A stretch of 64,000 nt of DNA from positions 1,984,001 through 2,048,000 of the forward strand of contig JAUKTV010000003.1 in assembly GCA_030549205.1 (NCBI GenBank), read 5' to 3'. Positions 9,074 through 20,361 of this stretch are shown one piece after another (position 1 is the first letter of the stretch; every line of letters begins with the position of its first letter). Origin of the DNA: Apiosordaria backusii (lineage: Eukaryota; Ascomycota; Sordariomycetes; Sordariales; Lasiosphaeriaceae). The notes beneath the pieces were generated by a model that saw only the letters and a list, made by a program, of their open reading frames with translations, had not been told where the DNA came from and searched no databases. A program made the position numbers and the translations under genes.

Positions 9074-11755
9074 TCAGCCCACCACAGCCTTCATACTCAA
9101 ACTCTCCAAAAACCCACTCAAATCCTCCTTCTTCACCTCCACAACGCAATGCTCAAAGCTATCAATCCTTACCCTGGCATTCGTCTCGGCCACCACGTCC
9201 TGAAACGCCGTCCCAAACCGATTCAGTCCGTACCCCCTCTCCCTCGTCTCATCCTCATCTCCATCATCCTCATCATCATCCTCACTATCATCATCATCAT
9301 CCTCCTCTTCACTATCCACCTCCGACCCTTCATCATCCTCCTCCTCCTCACCTTCCTCCCCTTGTTCCTTCCTCATCTCCCTCTCCCTCCTCTTCGCAGC
9401 CTTCTTCTCCTCCCTAATCTTCTCCCTAACCTTCCTCGCCTCCTCCCTCACCTTCCCCCTCTCCTCCTTCTCCTTCTGCTTTTTCTTCTGAGCTTCCTTA
9501 TCAAGAAAAATAGTATCCGGCCCACCTCCCCCTCCCGTCCCAACAACAACATAAACCCCCCTCTTCTCATCCAAACTCGCCACCACCAACGGCGTCCCCC
9601 TCCCCCCCAGCGCCAACCTCCCCGTCGCATCCTTCTCCTGCTCCGCCAGCGCCTCCCCAATCCACAGCGCCAACTTCGTCAACGCTCCCGGGTGGTTAAA
9701 CAGCTGACTATCCATCGAGTCCTTCACCACGCACATCCTAAACGCCCTCAAATGCGAAATCTGCTTCTTCTTCAAGATGGTCGTCCCAGTAGTAAAAATG
9801 GCTTTATGCAGAAACTGCGCTGTTGGCAGCCCAGCCTTGAGGGACTCAATGTCCTCCAGCGCGTCGTAAGCATCCCAGAACCGGGGCAGCCATTCCTCGC
9901 TTGGGGCCGAGGAGGAGGAGGAGGCGGTGGTGGATATCTCCATCAGGTCCTGGGAGGGTCCTCCCTCAGAGGTGGATGGGTCGGAGGAGGAGGAGTTCTT
10001 GCCCACTTCGAGGAGCGCGCCGATCACCACTCCTACGTCTTGCGCTGAGAGAGTGGCTCTCCACCCCCAGCTTCTGACAAAACCCCATGAGTCCTTGGCG
10101 CCTCCGCGGTCTTTCCCGTCTGTGTCGATGGTAGGGACTAGTTCGTCGAGGTTGTATAGCGAGGCGTATTTTAGGAGCTTGGATCGGAGCTCACGCTTCA
10201 ATGTCATGTCCATGTGGGTGTAGGATTGTTTACACTGAACCAAACTGACGCCCATTTTGGCGAGGAGTTTATGCAGGCGTTTTAGGCCTGTCTCGCTCCA
10301 GGTCTTGAGGCGCGAGAAGAGGTAGGGGGAGTGGAGCATACTATCATACAAACTCCAATGGCGGATGAGGAGGAACTTCGGCTCGGGGGAGAGACGAATG
10401 CTGGTATCCTCTGGACTTCGGGCTGTGGTGGGAATAACCCCCGTGTTCTCCGGGATGACGCCGCCGCGGCCGATTTCTGGGGGTTGAGACGGCGGACTTC
10501 GTCTCGGAGGAGCTGTCGTATCCTGGCGCCGCGCATTCCCAACCAGCCGGAGGCCGGGCGGGCCTCGCCGGTGCGGACTGGGACTGCTATGCCTGCCGAG
10601 GAGCGGCCATATAATTCCATGGAGGTGACTCCGACAATCGCTAGCCAGAGGAGATCGTTGTCTTCGCGACCGAGCTCTGAGGCTAGCGAGTACATCATGG
10701 AAGAGATGGGTTCGGAGTAGGCGGTACCTAGTCGGTAATAGTCTCTGAGGATGGTCTCGTTTTCACGCCGTAAGCGCAGCAACCTTCGTCTGAGTGTCCT
10801 TGCCGATGGTCCCTTTGGTGGCTGGGCTGCGGTGGGAGGATCTGCTGGGTCACTGCTAAATACTGGCTCGTCTCGCAAAGATATGAGCCCTCGTTGCGCT
10901 GGCCGTCGAGGGGAATCTGGAATGGGTGTGGACTGCAGCACGTTAGCAATTTTGTTCCTCACCCTTGCAATCTGAAGTACATACAGAATTACTCCTCCTT
11001 TTTTGCCTGGGTCTGTCGTCATCGTCATCGTCACTGTCATCTTCAAAATCCCAAGACTTGCGTTTCTGGCCGGCTCGAGGTGCTGCTATACTGGGCAACT
11101 CGCCAACTTCGCTTTCCTCGTCACTGCTCTCCCCAAGATCCTCACCGTCGTCGTCAATTTCTGGCATATCTAGTAGAGCAAGATAAGCGCCCTTTTCCTT
11201 GGCCAATTCGTCCTCAATGTCACCATCGTCCATAACAATGATTCCACCCTTGCCCGGCTTGTACCCGCGCTCGATTTGGCCAGCCTTGACACCATGCGGA
11301 GCCCTGGCGGCAAAGGTTCTCGCGTCCTCAGTCTCGGGCTCCAATGGAAAGCCACCAAATACATTGGACAAATTCCAAGGTCTGTGTGCATCCACCACCC
11401 AAACTTCGACACCACCAAACGTATTTTCTTCTCCTTCTGGTTCCAAGCCCAAGGCACTTCCCAGATCAGCCATACCACCAACACCCAGGCATACCACCAC
11501 TCCTCCAGCACCACCCTTTGTTTCCATCATCGGACTGACCAGTTCTTGCCCAATGCGCTCCAGGTCGGCGTAGCCAGCCACGGGCTGGATCTTGTGTGGG
11601 ATATAATCATGCTTGAAGAGGCGCGTGAGAATACGACAGGCGCAAAGAGCATCGGGTTCGAGGGCGACAAGCACGAGAACTGGTGGTGAGAGCGGATGTC
11701 GAGTGTTCTGCAAGTGCAGGTATAACTTTGATATGAGGGCCCGAGGGAGATACAT
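9074..11755 (-). CDS. CDC45: DNA replication initiation factor Cdc45, one-base frameshift
   Basis: Cdc45 is the DHH-fold subunit of the replicative CMG helicase (Cdc45-MCM-GINS). The start MYLPRALISKLYLHLQNTR is typical. It is followed by LVALEPDALCACRILTRLFK, VEVWVVDAHRPWNLSNVFG, the acidic DDDGEDLGESSDEE, ENETILRDYYRLGTAYSEP, LASELGREDNDLLWLAIVG, LLIRHWSLYDSMLHSPYLFS, LHKLLAKMGVSL and QFLHKAIFTTG. There is one intron at 10933-10984 (GTATGT...GCTAAC...CTGCAG). VRRLNP and the downstream PEDTSIRLSPEPKF are in different frames, separated at the G5 run 10479-10483. One added base restores RRLNPPE, a standard junction, and makes the coding length divisible by three (876 residues). A Lys/Glu coiled coil plus acidic run is inserted at about residues 737-824, near the C-terminus. 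Confidence 0.95.
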
Positions 11756-13790
11756 GGCTAAGAATGGGATTGTAACGCGTAGTCAAGTGTTCGAATTTCT
11801 TTTGTCTTGGGGTCGAGCAGTCGACAATCGGCGAGGATTTGCTGCTGGCAAGTGTCCAGGAAGAGGACGCGAGAATGTCCCTTGGCTGGTTGAATATGTC
11901 TAGAGTCGTCCGCTGTAAAATCGACCGCGCAATGCCCCGCGGCGAGGGAAGGGCGCGATCGAAGAAATTGAGAACCGTCAGGGTGGGATTGAGTTGTAAG
12001 TATGGGCAAGATATAATCAGAGGAGACTTCAGACTTGGTATAAACGCCAAAGACGCTCTGCTGAAATGTTGGAACAGACAACAAACAGGCGTGTGTTGGT
12101 GTTGGTGCCCATTAATTGGAATAAAGTGGAGCGGTGTTTATGGAGATGGAGGCCGAGACTCTGCAAGACGCGCTTCGACAAGCCCAAGACGCGACTTGCA
12201 CCGCGGGACACACAGTGACAATCAGAAGGAAACACTGGGCAGTTGGACTGTGCTTCCATCTCGTCAGCATGCAACTCAAAAAAAGCATGGGCCACCTCCC
12301 TGCCTGCCTGCCGCTCACCCTGTTAGGTAAGGTATACCTTACCCTGAACCCTCCCCTCACCTTGCACACCACCACACCTAAAAGCGGCGTGCCAGCTGTC
12401 TTCTGCCCCGCCCGCTCTCTTTGTGACAGCCCCCTTGCAACGCCCTGTGCACGTCTCCCAACCTCATCAGCAGCAGCCATTGGGATGATCTCCTCGTTTG
12501 TTTCATGACACTGACCGCTTCTTTTATTCTTAGACGATATACACCACTTCGTACACATGGCATCTTCCGTTCGTCGGATCGGTTCGGGTCGTGCTCGTGG
12601 GAGTCGTGCCAGCGCCATCCGAAGACACACTCTGCGAGGTTTCATTGCTGCTCCCTCGTCCCGCTCTTCCACACGAGGGGAAGCTGGGACACCACACTGA
12701 TCGCTCGTCGTGGCATCTAAGACAAGAAACACAGCTTGCCCCAATGGGAGATTTTTATTTTCTTGAGAGATACTGTACATATGTCTGCTGCTGCTGATCG
12801 AGAGTTTGGGAATCGGGGTGCTACCGAGGCGTTGGTTCTGCTGTCGACAAGGCTCACCAAATCCCGACGCTATGGGCGAGCCCCCATCCCCGCCCCCTCT
12901 CTCCAGACGGCTGGGATGGATGTTGGCTGGATGCTGAGCACAAACACAGCTTCCCTTCCGGAGAGCTGGGTCATGCCCTCTGCCAACTGCGTGTGCCGTC
13001 CACCGGCATTTCCAGCAAATGGTCGAGATGCAGCCATGGCGTTCTACTCATGCAAGCACATGCCGCCATCTGCCAGGACACCTCATGGCCGCCCTTGATT
13101 GGTCCTTGTCCCACTCAGAACCCACAGAACCCACACAACCCACACAACCCACCGCTCCATGGCCTCCACCCCTCACCATGGATTGGGTCATCCCCCCCAA
13201 GCTCGTCCAGGTACCTTTACGCTTCACGCCGGTACTACTGGTCTGCTGGCGAATAGTCGTGGTCTGGAAATCTTCCCTGGATTCTGCCCTCGGCCCTTCC
13301 CTTGAGCTTTCCGCTTTTGGGTCCTTTCTGTCAACATGTGCAGTACATCGTTTTTAGCTGCTTGGTCCGTCGGCTTCGCTTCTCTTGGCTGCAAGCCATG
13401 AGTCCATGAGCGGCCATTTTGCCCCGAGAGCCCCGGCCTTGTCTTCTCTTCTCCTCCCAGCATTCTCTCTTTTTCTCTCGACATCTTTATGTGCTCTTCT
13501 TCTGCTCTTGTCTTCCCCCCTAGCTCTCTTCCTGTCCATTCGGTAATGGTACGCTTTCCTTAACTCGCTACCGAGGAGAGAATCCTGTCACTGGCTCCCT
13601 TGACAGGATCACATTGAATATTTGTTTCTCTATCAGCCTACGATATCCACTTCTTGAGCTCCCCTTGCCAGTTCCGCTTCCCCAGAAAAAAAGCGGCCTC
13701 GAAATATGCTCTTGGCCTGTCCACTTGTGCCCCGAAAACTCTACCTAAGTCGAACAGGTTTCTGGAGACCATCACCAAGTCCAAACCTGA
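11756..13790. other. divergent intergenic region, CDC45 / methyltransferase
   Basis: This 2.0-kb region separates two divergent genes and must hold both promoters. It contains a perfect 18-bp palindrome, GGTAAGGTATACCTTACC (12326-12343), and a short CCCACACAAC-type repeat near 13120-13150. No coding sequence is convincing. Confidence 0.5.
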
Positions 13791-14920
13791 ATGCAGGCAG
13801 CAGGGACCTCTGTTGCTGGAATGGAGGAAAACGGTGTCATCGAGCCACTGCCTGATGAAGAGGTGACATCAGATTATGACCCAAGCGATACCGAGACTAC
13901 ATTTGGTTCCCTGACCTCGAGTGTCACGGGTCATGTGTGGGAGTATGGGAGACGGTACCATGCGTTTCGCTATGGACGTTACCCACTACCAAACGATGAT
14001 GAGGAGTATAAGCGGGAGTCTCTCCGACATGCTATGCTGAAGGAGCTCCTAAGGGGCAAGCTCTATCTTGCGCCCATCGGAGATAACCCACAGAAGATCA
14101 TCGATCTTGGCACCGGGTTTGGAGAATGGGCGATGGAGAGTACGTTTGGAGAAATCTCTCAGCTTGACTCAGGCTAACGTCATGTCACAGTGGGCGAGCT
14201 TTTTACCGGCGCCAAAGTTACGGGAGTCGACTTATCGCCGATTCAGCCACTATGGGTTCCTTCGAATGTCGAGTTCATTGTCGATGATATCGAAGACGAA
14301 TGGGTGCATGATCAAGACTACGATTTCGCACATTTTCGTTTTGTCAACACGGTGCTGAAGAATAATGAGGGAGTTTTACGCAACATTCTCCAGTAGGTAT
14401 TATTACACTTCCTCCAACGGGCCATGAATGCTGACAGCCCAGTACAAGGAATCTCAAGCCGGGCGGCTGGGTGGAAATCCAGGATATCTACCCCCGGATA
14501 TCGTCAGATGATAATACCCTACCAGAGGAATATCCCCCGGCCAAGTTCTACGCGCTGCTTCAGGGTGTTCTCAAAGACCAGTACGGGTTTGATCTCCAGG
14601 TCCTGGAGAACCTTCCCGATTATCTTACGCGGCTCGGATACACCAACGTGCAGCGGAAAGTGTTCCACATGCCTTTGGGCGAGTGGCCCCGTGATAAGCA
14701 TCTGCGGATGCTTGGAGGCTGCTTTCAAGAAGTATTTCTCGACTTCGTCGTTGCCATGGCGGCTCGGCCGCTTGTGGAAGCGGGCTTCGACAAAGCCGAT
14801 ATTGAAGAGCTTGTCACCGGCGTCAAGAATGCCGTTTCGAACAGACGCATTCACGCCTATGTCCCAATCCACTTTGTCTGGGCGCAAAAACCACCAGCAC
14901 CACCAGCACCACCAGCATGA
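13791..14920 (+). CDS. LaeA-like SAM-dependent methyltransferase
   Basis: This is a class I SAM methyltransferase of the large fungal family that includes LaeA and many secondary-metabolism TAM-domain enzymes. The substrate cannot be told from sequence. Three exons (13791-14139, 14191-14392, 14443-14920) give about 342 residues; M at 13821 (MEENG) is an alternative start. N-terminal YGRRYHAFRYGRYPLPND is typical. Motif I is IIDLGTGFGEWAMEM, where the usual second Gly after GTG is replaced by Phe. Motif II is VTGVDLSPIQPLWVPSN, followed by VEFIVDDIEDEWVH and FDFAH-type FRFVNTVL, then RNLKPGGWVEIQDIYP. Introns have GTACGT...GCTAAC and GTAGGT...CCCAG ends. The C-terminus is a (PPA)n tail from a CACCAG microsatellite. 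No biosynthetic core gene lies nearby, so a cluster role is not suggested. Confidence 0.9.
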
Positions 14921-16560
14921 GGGGTCCCCAATATCTTGTGCGCCGACCGGCTATAAGCTTGAGCAATCGAGATCCAGCACCTACCCGGCTGCGCCCCAAA
15001 ACCACTATCGACAGGTTTCTCGAAGGGGCAATGCTACACGAACTCGGCGACCATCCAGCTTCCACACACACAGCGACCAATGTGAGAACCTCAATGGGCA
15101 TAGCTTTTCGCCCGGCCAATAGGACGTACATCTGCCAGATAGCGGGATAAGTGCCGAGATAACAGACGACATGCACGACTACAATGCCGCCATCGTTCGA
15201 TTCGCTCGACAAAGTATTTGATGCTTGAGAGCAGTGTTGCATGCAGCTGCAAGCTTTTGGCCCGTCTCCCTTTGGCCAACTCCGAAAAGCAGGGCGCAAC
15301 TCTCAGGGAACGCCGAGATTTCTCAGAGCCACACACACACACACACAAACTTGCAAAAAGTCATGACGAATTCAGCAACGGATGTATGATGCCCGCGCGG
15401 CGTTTAATCTCTCGCCCCAGGCACCGGTCAAAAGATGGCGGGACACATGGGCAGACGGCCGAGTCATGCAACAAACGACAGTGACAGCGCGGGGTTGTGC
15501 CAGTGGGAAAAGGCCAAGCTATGCAATGCACCGTTCTTCTGCGGAGAAGGCCGGGGGCTGCTGGGAGGAGATGGAGGGAGACGTAGAATTGTGGCTGCCG
15601 AATTGTGTCTTGTCGCTGCTGTGATCTGTCATTACTGGGAACTCACCGCCGTTTATAGCCTGCTTTGCATTCCTCGAATATAGATATGCGATTTCAATAA
15701 TGAAACAATTATTATTTACACTCACTACACACGACACATCGGCATGGTATTCATTGATTTGACAAAATCCTAGTTACAGCTACTCAAATAGGAACTATAG
15801 GGAGCAACGAGAATCCAGATAGGTGCAGGTTACAGGGGGAGATAAACCTTGAACACGATGTATGTGAAAGAGCGTGCAGATGGCGATCGCCGAGAGCTGT
15901 GTAGAAATATGTATGTGGCATGACAGTTCTTGTTGCTGTTGCAGGGAATGCTACCTACTTGACGTTTACGGAGTGTGAGGGAGGGGTTAGAGATCCAACT
16001 TTGAGCGAGCAACCCTGTCAAGGGTGAGGTATGTCAAATCACGAAAGGACCCAGTGGCGGAATTACCGGGCAGGGTGTGGTGTGGTATGGTGTAACTGGG
16101 CTTTATGATATGTAGGTGAGGGAAATAGGGAAGATGATGGTTGAGATTTAGAGATGATGTGTAAGTACTGTATCCCTTCTTCAACTTAAGGTACCAGAGG
16201 CAAACCATGGCTGAAGATATTGACGTGTCCAAAGATTTCAAGATCTGTTAGGCGTTTATCATGTTCACAATAGGTAGGTGGGGGATAGACGTTTTGCTGC
16301 TCTTGAATGCGGGTGATCACTTTCTTATTCGATTGTGGTTATGTGATGGGGTGAGGTTGAGTTTATGGGGTGGCGGTATGTGGCAACTCTCGTACTGCCA
16401 GTAGCTAGCTAATCATGAAATTTATTTTCCAGCGAGTCGCCGGGAATATGCAAAACGGTGAGTTTTGCAAAATGGAATAGGGTTATAGAAAGTGAAGAGA
16501 GTAGTCACAATATCTCTGAGGATAGAGGCTGTGACGGTAGTGGTAGTGTTGTGTGTGTGT
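14921..16560. other. intergenic, nothing recognised
   Basis: This is the 3' flank of the methyltransferase gene followed by about 1.4 kb of unassigned DNA. It has AC and GT microsatellites and no open frame with a known domain. Confidence 0.4.
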
Positions 16561-16637
16561 GATCCGATCCAGACTCGAGCTGGAGAGCTTTAGTGTGTTA
16601 GACTGCCCGACACGATAACCAACTACACCATCGGGCC
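16561..16637 (-). pseudogene. degenerate tRNA-like element
   Basis: Read on the minus strand, it starts GGCCCGATGGTGTAGTTGG, a good acceptor start and A box. It ends with a T-arm-like TCCAG-CTCGAGT-CTGGA and TCGGATC. The acceptor stem has a C-A mismatch and a G-T pair. The anticodon stem cannot be folded cleanly, and about four extra bases are present. No T-run terminator follows. The loop CTAACAC resembles tRNA-Val(AAC). I read it as a decayed tRNA or tRNA-derived relic. Confidence 0.5.
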
Positions 16638-17018
16638 TCTGCACGTTTGTTCGGAATTTGGGTTTGTTTACGGAATAGGATTACGGTGTGTTAGTTGGTG
16701 GGAAAACGAAAGAAAATAAAGCTATTGCTATTGACGTTGATGGGATGAAGTGATTGATGGTGGGAAGGGACGGAGGTATGGCGCTGGGGTGGGCCGCCAG
16801 AATTAATTGGTAGTGTACTGTAAGTCCACCAGTGTGATGAGCCCGGGAGTGGTTGGTGCCTGACGTTGGTGCACTGTAAATGGGTTGTGCCCCACTGTAG
16901 TTGCTTGCTTTATTTCAACTTTGATATTCATTTCTCTAAAACCACCACTTATCTCATCACAACAACATGAGTAGATTTCATGGCGATATGGAGTCCAATG
17001 ATATAGGACAATAACAAC
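16638..17018. other. 5' flank of the JmjC gene
   Basis: This is the presumed promoter and leader of the downstream JmjC gene. Nothing more specific is visible. Confidence 0.4.
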
Positions 17019-19041
17019 ATGGATTGTTCGAGCCCGTTGTCAGATAGGCAGCCGGGAGTATGTATCTATTCTACTACCTAACTGAAGTAAACCAAAGACC
17101 AGAAGGCTAACAATCTGTACAGGCGATGCCAACATGGGAGGACTGGATCGAGTTGTACCTGAGCAGGGCCTCTGCACACTTCATGGATGGGAAGGACCCA
17201 GTGGAGGTGTTGACTGATTATGGCAAGCGTTATATTGTCCTTATCCACGCTCACCTTCAAGAAGACGAACATGTCGAAAGACTCTTGACAGGATGCGGGG
17301 AGCCGCTTGTCCAACTTTTGACACGACAAGCTCGCGCGATGAATCAACCGAGACCTGATTTCGACCGAGTAAAAAGGCGACTGGACGACATCTTGGCCGC
17401 GTCTTACAACAAGTTTTACGCCTACTTGTACAAGGACCTACCTCTGTGCTGGAGGGTAATATATACCGAGGCTGCTATTCTCAAGTTTTGGCTGTTGTGG
17501 TTTGAGTGGGCGAGGAGTCAGCGGCCGGAGATGTTTCAACCAAAGGAGTGGGAACGGAAGCGGGAATGGTATCCGCGAGAGCATAAGCAGCAAGACGAAC
17601 AGCTATCAATGGAGCAACTTGAAGAGTGGGAGCGACAGATGAGGCAGCAAGGGGAATGGCCGCCGTCAATACACGTGGGGGGACGAGAGAAGGAAGATCA
17701 GATATATGAATTGCTACGAATGAAGCAGCGACAAGACGAGCAACAACAACTAGACGAGCATAGACAAGACGAGCACGGGCCAGAGCAACACCAACAAAAA
17801 CAACAGCAAAAAGAACAACTCCTCAACGAGATGATCAAAACCCTAGACCTCGCCCTTATCCTAGCCGGCGGCGGAGAAAAACGGGATTTCATCAACCGCA
17901 TCATAGCCTTACTCGAGAAAGCCGTATCTCCCCACTGCAACGACAATCCGTACCTGCCCAACCCCAAGCCAGAAAATGAAGACCCCTCCCCATCCAAGCA
18001 GCCCGAAGCATCCACCCGACCAACAAAACGACCAAAACTATCACCACCACCACCACCACCACCCAACTGGTCCTCCCACCCCTCCTTCCCCCCTCCGAAC
18101 CCTTCACCCCCCCAGTCACAAACCCCATCCCCCGCCTCCCCTCCCCCTCCTTCTCATCCTTCCAACTCTACCTCTCCTCCCCCTCCTCCCCTCCCCAACC
18201 CCAAATCCTCATCAACCTCGTCCCGCACTGGCCAGCCCTCACCTCCCACCCCTGGTCCAAACCCTCCTACCTCCTCTCCCGCACTTTTTCCGGGCGCAGG
18301 CTAGTCCCAGTAGAAATCGGCCGCAGCTACGTCGACGCAGGCTGGACACAAAATATCATCCCGTTTTCCGAGTTCCTTACCTCTTACATCACCTCCCCCT
18401 CTCCCCCTAGCACAAGTAGCAAGGGGTATCTAGCCCAACACCAACTCTTCACCCAGCTCCCCCACCTCCGAAACGACATCTCCATCCCCGATCTCTGCTA
18501 CACCTCCCCCCCTCCGGGCGGCCCTCCGGGCGGCCCTCCGGGTTGGGGGGGTGATAGTGGGCAAGGGGAGGAAGAAGAAGTAGGAGAACTAGAAGAACCA
18601 ATGCTAAACGCCTGGTTCGGCCCCCCGGGGACGATAACACCCCTGCATACGGACCCGTATCACAATTTGCTTGTGCAGGTCGTCGGGAGGAAGTATGTAC
18701 GGTTGTACCCCCCTGGGTCAAATATGAAGCGAAGGGGGAGAGAAGGCGGGGTGGAGATGGGGAATACGAGCGGGTTTGATCTTGGGGTTTTGGAGGGGTG
18801 GGATGAGCCCCCTGAAGAGGAACAAGGGGAGGACGGGGAGGACGGGGAGGAGGGTAGGAGAGGGACACCGGGGAAGGGGGAGGGGAATGAGGGGGATAAA
18901 GAGTGGGAGGAAGAGTTCAAGAGGTTGGAGTATGTCGATTGTATACTGGAGCCGGGGGAAACACTGTATATACCGGTGGGGTGGTGGCATTATGTCAGGG
19001 GTTTGAGCGTAAGTTTTAGTGTGAGTTTTTGGTGGAATTAG
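17019..19041 (+). CDS. JmjC-domain protein, JMJD5/KDM8-like, one-base frameshift
   Basis: This is an Fe(II)/2-oxoglutarate-dependent oxygenase-like protein of the cupin/JmjC class; JMJD5 relatives are protein hydroxylases or demethylase-like enzymes. Exon 1 (17019-17057) joins exon 2 at 17123 through a GTATGT...GCTAAC...TACAG intron. The N-terminal part is helical (MPTWEDWIELYLSRAS), followed by a Gln/Glu/His-rich coiled coil at about residues 190-250 and a Pro-rich linker. The JmjC part contains LINLVPHWPAL, LVPVEIGRSYVDAGW, PGTITPLHTDPYHNLLVQVV (His-x-Asp) and LYIPVGWWHYVRGLS (distal His). An acidic insert separates the two metal-ligand regions. The frame changes in the linker at C6 18088-18093; one added C links the two halves (SFPPSEPFTPPV) and gives 652 residues. 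Confidence 0.88.
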
Positions 19042-19541
19042 TTTTCCAACAACAGGGAGGCAGGGTGTGTCTTCTTGGTGGGATAGAGACTGTATGGGCA
19101 GACTGAGATAAGACTCTCTCTCTATGTTGTCCGATACAGACAGAGCAAAGAGATGAAGTTCTGACATGCTCTTGCGTCCAGGAGCAGGCAGATAGGTTGT
19201 GAATCGGCGTGAAAACGCCCGTAGACAACAAACACCCCTCGAGAACCAGCCACCTCTTCACACACATCCCCTTTCTCTCATGATCTAGCCCTCAGTCTTT
19301 TCTTCCACCCTTCTGCCATCCCAAAGTCTTCCGTGCTCACACTACCCCATATATCACCCCTCTCCCCCACTGGATAGGTAGTTAACGCAGTCGTTTATGC
19401 AAACAGGGTGATTTCGATTTGTATAGTACAGTATAGTAGTACATAAAGGTTCCACACATTTCCATCCTCTATCTCATCAACATCATGGGTATCTTTTTTT
19501 CTCTTTTTCCTTTTTTATTTTCCTTTTCCGTTCCTCCCTTT
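19042..19541. other. convergent intergenic, JmjC gene / HSP10
   Basis: These are the 3' flanks of two convergent genes. No gene or repeat worth naming. Confidence 0.45.
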
Positions 19542-20072
19542 CTAAGCGTTGTTTTGCTCATTAATCTTGGCCAAAATCTCGCTGTCCCGGAAGAGGTGGT
19601 ACTCCTCCTCGCCGACCTTGACGGGGGAGCCGCCGTACTATATTATCCGTCAACATCGTCACCACCCAATATATCTTCCAATGAAGGAGGGCGAAAGGTC
19701 AACCTACCTGAGGAATCAAAACCCGATCCCCAGCCGCGCACCCCATAGGCACCCTCTTCCCATCCTTATCCAGTCCACCCGGCCCAACAGCGAGAACCTT
19801 GGCCTCGTTGAGCTCCTTGACGGAGCTCTCAGGCAGGAAGATACCAGACGCAGTCTTGGCCTCGGCCTTGATGCGCTGCACGAGGACGCGGTCGAGGAGG
19901 GGACGAGGGACTTGATGGAGCGGAGGGAGGTGGCCTTTACATCTCACTGTCAGCATACTATCCTCATTATTATGGTTATTATTAGAGGGGAGGGTGGGGA
20001 GCTCCAAGCTATGGTATGTGCTTGCTATTGCGTAATTGCTTTCCATGCTAAAGTAGAGAAGGGACATACCAT
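19542..20072 (-). CDS. HSP10: mitochondrial 10-kDa chaperonin (Hsp10), one-base frameshift
   Basis: Hsp10 is the co-chaperonin lid of mitochondrial Hsp60. Exon 1 is only the start codon (20070-20072), followed by a GTATGT intron. Exon 2 (19708-19934) encodes ATSLRSIKSLVP, then LLDRVLVQRIKAEAKT, SGIFLPESSVKELNEAKV and AVGPGGLDKDGKR. Exon 3 (19542-19637) encodes YGGSPVKVGEEEYHLFRDSE and ends KINEQNNA. SLVP and LLDRV are one base out of frame at the G4 run 19899-19902; one more base restores SLVPLLDRV and 108 residues, close to the usual 104. The first intron ends in an unusual AAAG. A heat-shock element lies about 205 bp upstream of the start. The protein is essential in yeast, so a real null is unlikely. 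Confidence 0.94.
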
Positions 20073-20277
20073 TTTGTCTGATTTACGTTGTTTACGTTGT
20101 TGAACCTGGGGGAAAAGTTCTGTGTAGTGTGCAATTAGGTCGAGAGGTCGAGAAAAATTGACGGTGGTGAGGTTGGTGAAGTGTTGTTGTGAGGAAGAGG
20201 GGAGGGGAGCTTTTCAATTGATCCTCGTTGCTGTGGTGGTAGTGATCCACGATGCTGATTATGGGGCCGGGGGAGCT

Positions 20278-20285
20278 TTCTAGAA
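20278..20285 (-). promoter_or_regulatory. heat-shock element upstream of HSP10
   Basis: TTCTAGAA is an inverted nTTCnnGAAn pair, the core Hsf1 site. An imperfect third unit continues as TTGTC. It lies 206 bp upstream of the HSP10 start codon, where an Hsf1 site is expected for this gene. Function is inferred from position and motif only. Confidence 0.6.
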
Positions 20286-20337
20286 TTGTCCGCCCGATTT
20301 TTTTTTTCGACTGAGGTCCCTGCGCTCGCAGCCCGCT

Positions 20338-20361
20338 CCGACCGACCGACCGACCGACCGA
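20338..20361. repeat. (CCGA)n tetranucleotide repeat in HSP10 promoter
   Basis: Six copies of the CCGA/ACCG unit occur about 55 bp upstream of the heat-shock element. It is a simple sequence repeat with no known role. Confidence 0.8.

Noticed and set aside
9149..10048. 299-codon plus-strand open frame
   Set aside because: Antisense shadow of the CDC45 acidic and coiled-coil region; it is a Leu/Pro/Ile-rich artefact.
13791..19041. Secondary-metabolite cluster around the LaeA-like methyltransferase and JmjC gene
   Set aside because: No polyketide synthase, NRPS, terpene synthase, P450 or transporter is present; neighbours are housekeeping genes.
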